From Meconema thalassinum (Eukaryota; Arthropoda; Insecta; Orthoptera; Tettigoniidae), in assembly GCA_946902985.2 (NCBI GenBank), contig OX336388.2, positions 129,396,346-129,460,345 on the forward strand: a stretch of 64,000 nt of DNA, read 5' to 3'. The notes under the pieces are model-generated. The model was not told the DNA's origin, made no database searches, and saw only the letters and a list, made by a program, of their open reading frames with translations. Below, one piece after another: positions 1 to 9,613 of the stretch; position 1 is the first letter of the stretch, and every line of letters begins with the position of its first letter. The translations under genes were made by a program, and so were the position numbers.

Positions 1-43
1 CGTGCACCAATCAAGAGAGCACCACCTCCATCATCGTCGATAT

Positions 44-100
44 AGCTCATAATCGCGAGATTAACGGTCACTTTAAACTTCGAACTTGCTTCCTTCGTCT
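44..100 (+). repeat. SINE 3' fragment
   Basis: This short stretch matches the downstream part of the tRNA-derived SINE at 34707-34901; both contain GAGATTAACGGTCAC followed by a purine/pyrimidine-mixed tail. The tRNA-like head is missing here. Confidence 0.45.
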
Positions 101-256
101 TCGGACGGAGATGTGGAGATAGAGTGGGCTCTCCTCTCCCCATCATCTCCACCTATGGATGAGGACGGTTAGCAAATTGTCAAGCATAAGTAGATGACAA
201 ACTTCTAAGTCCACACATTGGCACTTTTGCAATATAAATGTAATAGCTTTTTTCGT

Positions 257-471
257 TATATAGATGGTATGGACATGTTATGCGAAGACCGGAGAATCAT
301 GTAGTGAAGAAGTGCCTTTCCATGACTACGCAAAAGAGAGGGAGCGGCAGACCTCAAACAACATGGATGACGAATATCCAGAGGGACATGAGAGTATTGG
401 GCCTATCTGCTGATTATGCTTTCCAAAGAAATGAGTGGCGCCTCAGGTTTAAGAAAGCCGACCCCGCGTGA
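257..471 (+). pseudogene. Non-LTR retrotransposon ORF2, C-terminal tail
   Basis: The open frame runs from upstream of the first ATG (280) to a TGA at 469-471 and contains RWYGHVMRRPENHV, then a GRPQTTWM motif and a basic end. This pattern (RWxGHVxRR, then GRPxxxW) is the usual C-terminus of reverse transcriptase proteins of RTE-like and related non-LTR retrotransposons. The endonuclease and RT domains are absent, so it is a 5'-truncated copy, the normal result of incomplete target-primed reverse transcription. A purine-rich run (GAGGAGGAAGAAGAAG) follows the stop, as at the element ending near 58184. Confidence 0.6.
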
Positions 472-510
472 CGGGAAAAGGCGAGGAGGAAGAAGAAGTT
501 ATACAGTATA

Positions 511-632
511 GCTGAGATACGTCAATTAATTTCTTCGTTTACGGCAACCAATGTGTGTCTTCAGGTATCCAGGTTCCATCATGGACATGAGACAACAATG
601 CGTTACTTCAAACTCTTCTCTAAAGACACGGA
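511..632 (+). repeat. Left arm of imperfect inverted repeat
   Basis: This stretch is similar to the reverse complement of 2168-2263. Shared blocks include ACGTCAATTAATTTCTT, ACATGAG.CAACAATGCGT and AAACTCTTCTCTAAAGAC. The left arm has about 26 extra bases in the middle. The arms lie about 1.5 kb apart and the intervening DNA holds non-LTR fragments. Confidence 0.6.
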
Positions 633-776
633 GGAGTGGCCGCCGGTGGAGTCTGCATTCTTGTCCACTCTAGCCTCTAGTGAAGAGGTGTCGCTGCGTG
701 CTCAGCTAAAAGCAGTTGCCAGTAATAGCAACAATATGTAACGTGTATATTATGCTTTGGAAGGGTCTCGGAGACG

Positions 777-933
777 ATGGTGGCCAGCATTGAGATGGAT
801 CAACACCATCAAATCCAACATGAATATGTCTTTAAAGGATCTGAAGTATATGGCTGAAGACCGAATCATATGGAGACAGTCCATCCATGCAGTCGCTAGG
901 AGTCGACACCGACTTGATGGCACCTGATCTGAC
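777..933 (+). pseudogene. Non-LTR retrotransposon ORF2, second C-terminal tail
   Basis: An open stretch with no ATG-led ORF of useful length reads RWWPALRWINTIKSNM, then EDRIIWRQSIHAVARS, ending in TGA at 931-933. The arrangement RWxxxIKxxM...AEDRxxWRxxIHxVxRSRxRxxGT is the C-terminal signature of another non-LTR reverse transcriptase family, different from the one at 257-471. Only this tail is visible. Assignment rests on motif recognition; a protein search against insect RTE-like polyproteins would settle it. Confidence 0.55.
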
Positions 934-1083
934 ATTCCACCAGATTCTCAACCGGATTACAACCAGCTGGTGGTTCTAGTCTCTCAGCTTCCCCCTCCTT
1001 TCCTCCTTCTGGGACATTTTATGCCCATAAAACCATCTGGGGCTCCGCTACCACTAGCGAAAGAGGGAGAGATTTGGAGAGAC

Positions 1084-1560
1084 TGATCAGGTGGCTAGAC
1101 CTGTGTTTGCTGAACACAGGGGATCCTACGCACTTTTCTGTACCCCCCAGGGGCTCACATCTAGTGGGACGTGGGTTGGCGACCACGGGGCACAACTGAG
1201 TCCGGCATTGCTTCCACTTGTGCCGGGCTCCTCTCCGTCTTCTTTCCTGTCGACCTCACTTGGTCAACACTTCCAACCCCGACGGTATTAGGGTATCCGA
1301 GGCCTAGGGAGTCTCTTCCTTTCCCGCCTTAATTGGCCCTTGTCTCATCTTTTCTGATACCCTACTTCTACGAGGGGTCAGCCTTCTTTTTTCTGTAGCA
1401 CATGGTACTTTTTCGAGTGTCTATATCACCTTGTGCAGTCGTGCTCTAGTTCCCCTGCTACAATGGAGTGTGCACGACGACCTTGTAATAGATAATAATA
1501 TTATTTGTTTTACGTCCCTTTTAACTTCTGCGGCTTTTAGAGACGCCTTTGTAATAGAGA
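1084..1560 (+). repeat. Dispersed repeat, unclassified
   Basis: The stretch has repeat character: a pyrimidine-rich body, then at 1503-1560 a segment (TTTACGTCCCTTTTAAC...AGAGACGCC) that is the reverse-complement counterpart of the 55130-55314 repeat, which contains GGACGTAAAACCAATAAC. The short open frame at 1091-1291 has no recognisable domain and is not called. Confidence 0.4.
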
Positions 1561-1808
1561 CCATTTCCTGATTATCCTTACTCTTCCGAACTAGAGAGCC
1601 ATCGGGTTACTAAGATGATGGCTTCTCCGTCGGGCTGGTTGGCTAGAATTCACAGCACGTGCGTTTTTGCTGAAGATACAGTACCTTTGAGTGTGTCGAT
1701 GATCATACCATTCATATAACGAATGGCATTTTGGCTGCGGCAGAGGAAACGATACCTTCCTCATCCGGCAACTCCTGCCGGAAGCTTGTCCCTTGGCGGA
1801 CTGCTTGC

Positions 1809-2075
1809 AGCAGCCATTAAAGATCGACGTGCTTTCGGAGGCAAAAGCACAATGACCAACCTTATCGCCTTCAAAAGGATTCGTGCTAGAGCCTGATATC
1901 TGATTCGGGAGAGTAAGAAACCGACGTGGCAAAAGTTTCGTCTATGACGGCACGTCCTCCTCCACCTTAAGTGAGGACTAAGCTTCGTCGGATCTTCGGA
2001 CTCCCGACATCATAGACTACCCGGAGTCACCATCAATGGAGACATCACGGACCATCTCGCCATTGCCAGGAGTAT
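1809..2075 (+). pseudogene. Jockey-like ORF2 fragment (endonuclease-RT linker)
   Basis: The plus strand reads AIKDRRAFGG, NLIAFKRIRARA, a stop, then RESKKPTWQKF, another stop, and further on LPGVTINGDITDH. The series (KxxxRRA..., NLxAFKRxRAxAR, REAKKxSWxxF, PxLxINGxxIT) is the linker between the endonuclease and reverse transcriptase domains of Jockey, R1 and TRAS-type ORF2 proteins. At least two stops and an apparent frame change make it dead. The minus-strand open frame at 1591-1932 is a shadow of this coding sequence. Confidence 0.55.
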
Positions 2076-2167
2076 TTTATGGTAATTCTCAGAATGGGAA
2101 CTGCGTAGTGCGCTTGCTTAGGTCATCTATCTTCTTTATGTTGATATGAAACTAAAGCTCCCGTCCA

Positions 2168-2263
2168 CCAGGTCTTTAGAGAAGAGTTTAAAGTGACGCA
2201 TTGTTGGCTCATGTCTAGGATGAAACCTGTCGAAAACTAAGAAATTAATTGACGTAACTCAGC
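2168..2263 (-). repeat. Right arm of imperfect inverted repeat
   Basis: This is the inverted partner of 511-632. It lacks a central block of about 26 bp present in the left arm. No target duplication is visible, so the pair may be two truncated copies of one repeat in opposite orientation. Confidence 0.6.
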
Positions 2264-2408
2264 GAGATGTCGAAAGTAGTCATTACAGTTCCATTGCAAT
2301 AGTGCCATAGCACGGACTTACTGTATGTAGAAGGTGGTCTTCTACTTACGCTTAACCGTTTGCCACCCATTCACATCTTTAGGGAGAGGAGAGAGCACAC
2401 CTCAATCT

Positions 2409-4314
2409 TCATCCGAAGACGGAGGGAGCCTTCTTAGTAGTGGCGCGTGGCGTTCGGCGGACTTTTCCTCTCTCGCTCTTGGGGTAGAGCGGTGCCGAGG
2501 GGCTTTCTCCCGGTTCGATGACTGGATGTCTGTCCCCGACCGTTCTTTTTCCCGCGGCGACGTCTCGGTGGTTCAGGAGTTGTTTCGTTCCCCTCAGACG
2601 TCTGGGTAACTGGCACCTGAGGGTTTCATGCTTAGCCGCAGATTTCTCAGGGAGATCCTTGCGAACAGGGTTGGCTTCTGCCGTCTTTGCTCTCTTGCTG
2701 TTAGTGGGAACGGAAAGGCCAGCAGAGACAGGAGTCACCCTGTCGTCAGGAGGACGAGAGAGACGGCGGCGCACTGTCTCCTCTTCTCCCCTGTTATCTT
2801 TTCCAAATCAGATGGGCTGTATGAAGGTCCAGTCCGGGTCGGTGAAGTCTTCTTTCCCCTTTACAAGGTGAAGACTTCTTTGCCGACCGTTTCAGAGATG
2901 TCGGGCTGACAGCAAGGGGAGATTTAACGATAGCAGAGTATTTAGACGCCGAGAGTGCAACACTGGGAACAAAAACGGCAGGGGTGATAGAAGATTGCGT
3001 CATCGCAGCTACAAACAATATCGGAAATTCGGGTGCATTCATATCACGATACCTCTTTCGAGCCCCGTGGTAAGAAAGCCTATCCAATGTTCTGATTTCT
3101 TGGATCTTTGCTTCGATAGTGAACTCCAGGAACTACTTTGATCGTGGAGAGTGGCTTCCTTGGCATTTGGGACAGATACGGGGAGGCGTACATCTCTCAC
3201 CCTCATGTGTTCCCTTGCCACACTCTCTACACACGGTCTTGGCAGTGCACCTGGCGGAAACATGCCCGAACTTCTGGCATTGATAGCAGTGCATAGGTGT
3301 AGAGATGTAAGGTCGAACATTACAATGATAGGATGTGGTATTCACCTGATGGCTTCGGTGGCGTAGTTGATAGCATGCTGAGCGGGTTCAAACCCGGCCG
3401 AAGTCTTTGGAAATCCCTCAGTATGCCTTCGGAGATTTATGGAATGCAAAAGAACCATCCACTAACTTCACTTGTGTGAAGCTAAAATTTGTAGGTTAGA
3501 TTTGATAACGCTCTATTAGTTCCAACGTTCGTAGCCAAGTTCGCAGCTAGGTGTCTTTGACGGCAGTTGGTTATTTTTGTTTTAAGGGGCGGAACTGCGA
3601 AGTCAACTACCCCTATCGTTGACGGTAGCATTTGGTAGCAAAATTAGGAACTACTTGAAAATGTATCGTTTGCAGTCCTTACCTGAATCACAGATAACTC
3701 ACACTAATGCAGCCATCACAATTAACACCGGTTATTAGAGAAATTCTACACACACCCAAAGTACATGGGGCTACACGACCGCGTTGTCGCAGCCCCTAAA
3801 CTGAGGCACCAACCACCTGATTAGCTACTACATCGCCCACAAAATGGAGAATGAAAGCGCCTGTGTCGACACTATCCTCTCTAATTTTTCGGTGTAATCA
3901 TTGTGACGCCTCTCTTCCCCATATCCCGCAACAATTCCGCATCGCTATCGAGAACGAGTTGGCGATGGAAATGTAACTCCACAGACCTCATTCGTACTTG
4001 TTGACCATAACTGGAATTTCGCCGAACTACGTGCATGCCAGCAACGCTACGGTTTGCTGCTGGTCAACGGCATGCAGCAGGAGTTACACGTTCCGGACTT
4101 TGGATTTCCCGTTAAGGTCACGATATTTCCCCTCGATTTCATCGGAAAAAATAATTGATTTCACCAGTTCAAAATCCCCCTTCTCCGTCTGTCCCGGTAG
4201 CGAGGTAACCTATCAACGGGGAAACGTGCATTAAAAGTTTCATTTACCCGACACTTTAGACGGCTTTTTAAGTTGGCCACCCTCTGATGATTTTTTAGAC
4301 TGCTTATGGGTCAT
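2409..4314 (-). pseudogene. Jockey-like non-LTR ORF1 (zinc-knuckle nucleic-acid-binding protein), split by a SINE
   Basis: The minus strand encodes a degraded ORF1 of a Jockey or R1-type retrotransposon. The N-terminal part is near 3840-4314 (start MTHKQSKKSS, then LLLHAVDQQQTVALLA). The central part reads RPYISTPMHCYQCQKFGH and carries two CCHC knuckles, CYQCQKFGHVSARC and CRECGKGTHEGERC, followed by a partial third (CPKC), at about 3140-3300. A basic, Ser/Pro-rich tail runs down to 2409. ORF1 proteins of this type coat the element RNA. Frameshifts near 3087-3133 and 2774 and several stops disable it. The SINE at 3351-3813 interrupts it in frame, and reading resumes on both sides. Confidence 0.7.
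3351..3813 (+). mobile_element. tRNA-derived SINE (family A), full length
   Basis: The left end is a tRNA-like head with an A box (TGGCGTAGTTGATAGC) and a B box (GGGTTCAAACC) closing to a GGCCGAAG stem, followed by a ~400-bp body ending in a CACCAACC tail. An 8-bp target duplication, CACCTGAT, flanks it at 3343-3350 and 3814-3821. The body contains a nested piece around 3560-3600 (TTTTAAGGGGCGGAACT) that also occurs near 7830-7860. The insertion splits the Jockey-like ORF1. Confidence 0.75.
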
Positions 4315-4535
4315 CCCGTAATTATAAAATGCGTAAACGTTAACCTTTTTGAAAATCGTAACAGTTTAATCATTCATTAAACATCATTTTCACAGTAGCC
4401 TATTAATAAGGCAGATTTCAATATTTCTTATCCTTTAATCATTCTCCCCGAATACTGCCTACTCCGAACGTGGGTCATCACTGTGCCCGCCACCCAGCCA
4501 AAGCAATACCGGTACCTACCTGGCGATAGTAAGTA
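3822..4535. other. Stretch holding only the 5' part of the degraded ORF1
   Basis: Apart from the minus-strand ORF1 remnant up to 4314, the DNA from 4315 to 4535 shows no gene or recognisable repeat. Confidence 0.5.
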
Positions 4536-4572
4536 CAGGGTGATTACAAATGATTCATCGGGTTTTGAAAGC

Positions 4573-4868
4573 GGCTTCGGTGACGTATTCGGTAGCATGC
4601 TGAACTGCTGTGCCCAAGATAGCGGCCGAAGTCGTCGGATTTTTTAAGAGCGTTGACAATCCTTCAGTATGCCTTCCATCGGAGGGGAAGTAAAGCCGGC
4701 GGTCCCATGTCATAGATTTATGGCATGTAAAAGATCCTTCCACAGACTTAACATGTGTGAAGCAAAATTGTTAGGTTAGATTTCGTCGGAACGCTCTATC
4801 AAAGTCCCAACGTTCGCCACTAGGTATCATTGATATCTGGTAGCGAAAGTTGGAACTACTTGAAATTG
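4573..4868 (+). repeat. SINE family A, 3'-truncated copy
   Basis: The tRNA-like head (GGCTTCGGTGACGTATTCGG...) and first ~300 bp of the SINE A body are present; the 3' part and CCAACC tail are missing. It lies just inside the left terminal repeat of the mariner element, so it inserted after that element did. Confidence 0.65.
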
Positions 4869-4885
4869 AACGGAACTTGTAGTTT

Positions 4886-4972
4886 ACCCTAAGGGTGTCC
4901 GCTGGAAGCAGCTACAGACTCAGGCGAGCCGAACATGTCCGCGGACACTCCCGGCACTAAAAGCCATACGAT
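4886..4972 (+). repeat. SINE family D, 3' fragment
   Basis: The end CGAGCCGAACATGTCC...GGCACTAAAAGCCATACG matches the 3' ends of the copies at 49780-50123 and 50385-50670. The tRNA-like head is missing. Confidence 0.6.
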
Positions 4973-5130
4973 AAATTTAAATCGGGGTTTGACGTCTCAT
5001 AGCTTCAAATATATAAGGCCCACCCATCTGTACCAATAACCAATCGAAAGAGCAGGCTTTAAAGTTTTGTTTATGGCACTGCTGGTTTCATTGTGACTCA
5101 CCAGGTGGCAGCGTGATAACAGTTTGCAAA

Positions 5131-5980
5131 ATGGCGGCTAATCAACAGAAAGCATTTTGTGTGTTGCAATATGAAAAGTCATAATTTGTCACTACCGTGC
5201 AGCGTGCGTTCCGAAGACGGTACCCCAACATATGGGGCATGGTAAATCCCAATGTTACAGTGGAGATTGAAAGAGAATCTCCAAAGGACTTCGGTGCTGT
5301 GTCACATAGCAACGTTTACGTTTCCTGGGAAAACTGTGACGGATATGACGAACCTACACATGTTAAAAGATTGTTAGCTGATAACCCACACTTCATATTC
5401 CAATTGGCTCGTTTAGTTATAAGTATGTTTTATATTTTGTTTTTCTTAGTTGTTAATTTAGGTTTATTTTTTATTTTTGTTCTTTTTATTACACAACTTC
5501 AAGCCAGAACATTGTATACGCTACATAAAGGGGCTCATTAGCCTCAGTGGCAGTTATCTATGAATAAATTCAAATTCAAATTCGTAAACAAGACAACCTC
5601 ATTGGCATTGAGAAGTGCGTTGTGATCTGAACGAGAAACTTCCAAACAGGTGGATTGGACGATGTCCTCAGGATGATTTGGCACTCTTCAGGTGGCCCCC
5701 AAGGTCTCCTGACCTTACAGTTTGTGATTTTTTTCTTTGGGTATACGTGTAAGACAATGTGTACGTACCACCTTTGCCGACAACATTGGCTGAACTCCAG
5801 GATCGTATCACTGCTATGTTGGTGTACATTGACAGGGACACGCTCGAGCGTGTATGGGCTGAGCTTGACTACTGTGTGTCGTGTAACACAAGGAGAGAAC
5901 ATAGAACATTTGTAATCATGTGTAAGAAACTTGAAAATGTGCTTTTTCATACAATGTATCATTCACTATGTTGTATATAA
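5131..5980 (+). pseudogene. mariner-like transposase, degenerate
   Basis: The start MAANQQKAFCVLQYEKS is the N-terminal helix-turn-helix of a widespread insect mariner-like transposase and is followed by a stop. After VQRAFRRR there is an internal deletion that joins directly to the catalytic-domain region (NIWGMVNPNVTVE...). Around 5404-5625 unrelated AT-rich sequence ending in repeated TTCAAA interrupts the gene. The C-terminal part then reads RWPP..., YVPPLPTTLAELQDRI and RVWAELDYC. Deletion, insertion, stops and frame changes leave no functional DDE/D catalytic core, so it can at most be a substrate for a related transposase. Confidence 0.75.
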
Positions 5981-6036
5981 TACTTTGTGAAATACATTCA
6001 TCCGAAACCCGATGAATCATTTGTAATCACCCTGTA

Positions 6037-6329
6037 TTGCCCGGGGTCATAATGCCTTAAAACAGGCCCATACCCCTTGGCATGCACTATCTATTCGGCC
6101 ATGCAGGGACCATCGTTGTAACGTAGATACTACCGCTAGGGTACATGGCGCACCCACTTGACAGGATGGGGAATACCTTCTAGGCTTTCTGGCCAGATGG
6201 CCAAGTTGGTGACCCTTTCCCTAACGGCATGCATTTATTCTAAGGATCAAACCAAAATTGGGACCGGAAAATAGAAAAAGGCCTTTAAGAAGGCCCTCCT
6301 ATTAGTCGCCTCCTAAGACAGGCTTCGAT
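6037..6329. other. Unclassified repeat-like DNA between mariner and rDNA fragment
   Basis: No coding sequence is visible. A segment near 6298-6320 (AGTCGCCTCCTAAGACAGGC) resembles a tRNA-like or SINE-associated motif common in insect repeats, but it is not closed by clear boundaries. Confidence 0.35.
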
Positions 6330-6525
6330 GCCGCCGCTGCGTCTCCTGAAATGAGCCTTCGCACCTCGCGTGTGTTTGGCCCTCGGATCAGTCACCGTAG
6401 AGTTGGGACCTTCGGTAGTCCGCGCAGCGGTAAAATGCTCGCGCCGGTCGCTACCATGCGTCTCCTTCTCTCGGCGACAAGACGATCCCTTTGGAGAGAC
6501 CAAAAATCTTTCTATTTCTGTTCAC
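6330..6525 (+). other. Probable ITS2 rDNA spacer fragment
   Basis: This GC-rich, non-coding stretch lies immediately 5' of the 28S start, where ITS2 belongs. ITS2 diverges quickly, so the call rests on position and composition only. The open frames here (6285-6587) are incidental. Confidence 0.45.
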
Positions 6526-6892
6526 GACCTCCGAGCAGGCGAGACTACCCGCTGAATTTAAGCATATTATTAAGCGGAGGAAAATAAACTAACAAGGATT
6601 CTCTTAGTTGCGGCGAGCGAACAGGGAAGAGCCCAGCATCGAATCTCGCAGGTTCACCCTGCCGAGAAATGTGGTGTTTGGGAGGGTCCGATTATCCCGG
6701 ATTCCTGCGGCGAGTTCAAGTTCTTCTTGAATGGGGCCACGGCCCGCACAGGGTGCCAGGCCCGTAGAGACCGCTGCGGCTTCCGTAAGGATCTCTCCTT
6801 AGAGTCGGGTTGCTTGAGAGTGCAGCCCTAAGTGGGTGGTAAACTCCATCTAAGGCTAAATATGACCCCACTGAGACAGAGTATACCGTGGG
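6526..6892 (+). rRNA. 28S rRNA 5' fragment (rDNA pseudogene)
   Basis: The sequence holds the conserved 5' end of large-subunit rRNA: GACTACCCGCTGAATTTAAG, AAGCGGAGGAAAA, ACTAACAAGGATT, GCGGCGAGCGAACAGGGAAG and AACTCCATCTAAGGCTAAAT. Changes at conserved sites (TTAGTTGCGG where TTAGTAGCGG is usual, TATTATTAAGCGG for TATTACTAAGCGG) and loss of homology after about 6892 show a decayed ~370-nt piece, not a working rDNA unit. It is followed at once by a hAT MITE. Confidence 0.85.
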
Positions 6893-6947
6893 TGCATTCT
6901 GCCCTGCCCCCACACAGGGTGAAAGAAACTTTATGAATATCTAGAAC

Positions 6948-7237
6948 CAGTGGCGCCGAATCTTTTTTTTTTCAGGTCTAGCAGACACCCACCCCTCTCG
7001 TTCTGTGGGACCCCCCCCCCTGTTAAACCGGACCCCTACCCCAATAATTACGTTTTTACAGCTTATTTCGCACAGTTCTCCCCTTCCCTTCTCTCTCCCT
7101 TCTTTCCTTTCCTCTTTTCCTTCTATTTCCCTTTCCTCCTCTATCCGTAACCTCCCAACGGAACCCAGGACCGGGAGACCCACCTCCTCGTCAGGTCTAG
7201 CGGTCGCTAGACCTCGACCATGGATTCGGCGCCCCTG
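6948..7237. mobile_element. hAT-type MITE
   Basis: The ends are inverted repeats (CAGTGGCGCCGAATC at left, GATTCGGCGCCCCTG at right) and the flanks are a perfect 8-bp duplication TCTAGAAC at 6940-6947 and 7238-7245. An 8-bp duplication with CA..TG ends is diagnostic of hAT transposition. The 290-bp interior is pyrimidine-rich and has no coding capacity; the open frames here are composition artefacts. Confidence 0.85.
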
Positions 7238-7245
7238 TCTAGAAC

Positions 7246-7890
7246 TATGTATTTAGGCAAGTAATATATATGCCGGCATATAGCCTACTGTATATTGTAA
7301 AAACTCACCTTGCCATCTTGGTTAGTGCCAATAAGTCAGGAGTAGGATCTACTTTCAATAGAGTGAAGGTTGGCAAAATAGTCCATCAACATGTGGCTTG
7401 ACTACAACTTTCCCTTAATTATTCTTGTTAAAATGCCCGCTGTTCAGAACATAAAGCAGCCGAGCACCGTTGCTTGACTGGTTTCTGCAATAAACATGCG
7501 GTGTATACAACCATATTAAAACGGCCCTTGACTATTTTCTGCACCAAGAGATGCGATTACCCCTAAATAAAAATATTTCGCCATAAACTCTTGTTTATTT
7601 TTTGTTGTTTTCCCTTGACTGCACCTTTTAAATTCAAAAATAGGATTCTGATACTGTACTTTGAGCTGGAACCTAACTTATATTGGGAGCTTGTGACTAG
7701 TGATGATTTACAATAACCATATACACTACTGTTTGTAGAAAATGAAACACCCAATATAAATGGTCGGAGACACTCCCAGAACAGGTGTCGTGTAGGCCTG
7801 TGGTACCATACTAAGTTAGTTATTGTTGTTTTAAGGGGCGGAACTACGAGGTCATCTGCCCCTCTTAACACAGATTAAAGAATACAGAAT
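7246..7890. other. No gene recognised
   Basis: This AT-rich DNA has no recognisable coding sequence. A piece near 7815-7865 (TTTTAAGGGGCGGAACTACG) matches the sequence nested in the SINE at 3560-3600. A splice-donor-like AAG/GTGAGT on the minus strand near 7308 follows a short open stretch without homology. Confidence 0.4.
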
Positions 7891-8590
7891 GGAGAGCGGT
7901 AATACTTACTAAAGGGAATTTAGAACGAAAATACTCACAAAAGGAATAGATTGAAAAATACGCACAAAATGTAGGTTAGGTTCAAAATACGTACTAAATG
8001 CAATGTAGAGTCGAAATACTTACAAAATGCAATTAATATTCAAAATACTTACAAAATGCAAATGAGATTGGAAATACGTCCATAATGCAATTGAGGTTCA
8101 AAATACTTACAAAATGCTATTGAAATTGAAAATACACAATGCAATTCAGATTGAAAATGCTCACAAAGTGCAATTGAAATTCAAAATGCTTACAAAATGC
8201 AATTGAAATTGAAAATGCTTACAAAATGTACGGTAGATTCAAACTACTAATTTAGATGGACAATACTTACAAAATGCAATTTAGATTGAAAATATTTACA
8301 AAATGTAATTTAGATTAAAATATCCACAAAGCGCAATTGAGAATCAAAATACTGTACTTGCAAAATGCCCACCATACAAAATGCAATTAGATTGAAAATT
8401 CTTGCAAAAAGAGGTTTAGGTTGAAAATAGTTACAAATTGCAATTAAAATTCAAAATACTCACAAAGCTTCGTATGATCTCCGTACTCGCGACATTATTC
8501 AAAGGCTTACTAAGAAGCAATTTAGATTGTCAATCCTTACAAAATGCAATTGAGGTTGAAAACAGTCGCAAAATGCAACTTAGATAATAC
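7891..8590. repeat. Degenerate ~30-bp tandem repeat (minisatellite)
   Basis: About twenty imperfect copies of a unit close to AAAATACTTACAAAATGCAA plus TTNAGATTG or TTGAAATTC follow one another for ~700 bp. Unit length varies around 28-31 bp and substitutions are frequent, with a break near 8470-8510. It lies beside the WSCD-like exon, on its 3' side. Confidence 0.8.
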
Positions 8591-8609
8591 TTAGGTGTTC
8601 ATCGGTTCA

Positions 8610-8941
8610 TCACCTCACCGGGGGTGGCCTTGAACTACGTAGAACACTATACACAGCCTCCTGTTCCTTAGCCAGCGCCGCCTTCATGCTGGCCGAGTAC
8701 GGATCGAACGTGATGACTTTTCTCTTGTGCCAATAGATGCCCTCCTGTCTATCCAATGCACAGACAAGCTCTTACTCGGAGACTCGTATATCCAGGAAGT
8801 CAAGTAGGCTGCGGAGTGGGGGTTCGATATCTCGGAGCAAGTCCTTGTAGAATACGACGTGTATTGGTCCCGTGAAGTTGAGCCAGTCCAGGTTCATGTA
8901 CCGCCAATTCATCAGGCGGACCGAAACGAACTCTTGCCAAT
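8610..8941 (-). pseudogene. WSCD-type sulfotransferase, C-terminal exon (possible pseudogene)
   Basis: The minus strand from 8941 down to a TGA at 8612-8610 translates with one interruption to a protein resembling the C-terminus of WSC-domain-containing sulfotransferases (vertebrate WSCD1/2, fly CG9164): WQEFV...LDWLNF, GPIHVVFYKDLLRDIEP, LRSLLDFLDIRVSE, then CALDRQEGIY, FDPYSASMK and AVYSVLRS. Such proteins are Golgi type II membrane sulfotransferases. The left side reads TTCTCGTTGCAG on the minus strand directly before the exon, a good splice acceptor, so an intron-bearing copy is likely, not a processed one. GTGAGG at the other end could be a donor or simply precede the TGA. One in-frame TAA at 8774-8772 interrupts the reading frame. 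Other exons were not found in the window. Confidence 0.6.
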
Positions 8942-8990
8942 CTGCAACGAGAAGGCATCTGATTCAGTCATAGTAAATATACAGACGTAG

Positions 8991-9514
8991 GTTGGTTGGT
9001 TGGTTGGTTCGTTCCTCAGTTTAAGGGCTGCGACAACGCGGTCATATAGCTCCGTGTACTTTGTGTGTGTGTAGAATCTGTCTGATAACCGGTGTTAATT
9101 GTGATGGCTGTATTAGTGTGAGTTATCTGTTTTTAATTCAAGTAAGAACTGGAGACATTCGATTTTCAAGTAGTTCCAACTTTTGCTACCAAACGCCACC
9201 GTCAACGACCAACTAGTTCTGAACTTTGTTGCTAGATGCCACCGCAGTCGACTCCTGGTGACGAACGTTGGAACCTAAGAGCGTTAGTCAAATATAACCT
9301 GTAATTTAGCTTCACACAAGTGTAATTAGTGTAAGGTTCTTTATCATGCCATACATCTATGACATGGGCCGCCGACTATACTTCGCCTCCGAAGGAAGGC
9401 ATACTGAGGGATTTTTAACGCTCTCAAAAAATCCTACGAGTTCGGCCGGTTTTGAACCCGCGATCTTGGGCATAGAAGCTCAGCATCTTACTGTACCAAC
9501 TACGTCACCGAAGC
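8991..9514 (-). mobile_element. tRNA-derived SINE family A, full length
   Basis: Same family as 3351-3813 in the other orientation: the (GGTT)n tail is at the left and the tRNA-like head with the B box complement (GGTTTTGAACCC) is at the right. Confidence 0.75.
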
Positions 9515-9577
9515 AATTTTAAGTAGGCTACATGGGCTGCGTATTTTCTAAAGGTGCCTGTACACTGGAGAGTTTTT

Positions 9578-9613
9578 GCCCTAGCTAGAGCGTAGAGTAG
9601 CTCTAGCTAGGGC
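9578..9613. repeat. Perfect palindrome, 14-bp arms, 8-nt loop
   Basis: GCCCTAGCTAGAGC at 9578-9591 pairs with GCTCTAGCTAGGGC at 9600-9613. It sits just inside the left terminus of the MITE. Confidence 0.9.

Larger units (their letters stand above)
4536..6034 (+). mobile_element. Tc1/mariner-type DNA transposon, degenerate
   Basis: The element is bounded by ~30-bp perfect terminal inverted repeats (left begins CAGGGTGATTACAAATGATT; the right end is its reverse complement) and flanked by TA at 4534-4535 and 6035-6036, the mariner target duplication. It carries a broken transposase gene (5131-5980) and two SINE fragments in its 5' half. Confidence 0.85.

Noticed and set aside
1591..1932. 113-codon minus-strand ORF
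   Set aside because: It is antisense to the recognisable plus-strand Jockey ORF2 linker.
6285..6587. Short ORFs over the rDNA fragment
   Set aside because: They overlap conserved rRNA sequence and ITS2-like spacer.
6950..7256. Pro/Ser/Phe-rich ORFs
   Set aside because: Produced by the pyrimidine-rich interior of the hAT MITE.
7300..7400. Minus-strand exon-like stretch ending AAG/GTGAGT near 7308
   Set aside because: Open in one frame for about 25 codons but no acceptor and no homology; it does not fit a WSCD C-terminus.
7891..8590. CRISPR-like array
   Set aside because: Repeats are contiguous and diverged without unique spacers, in a eukaryotic transposon-rich context.
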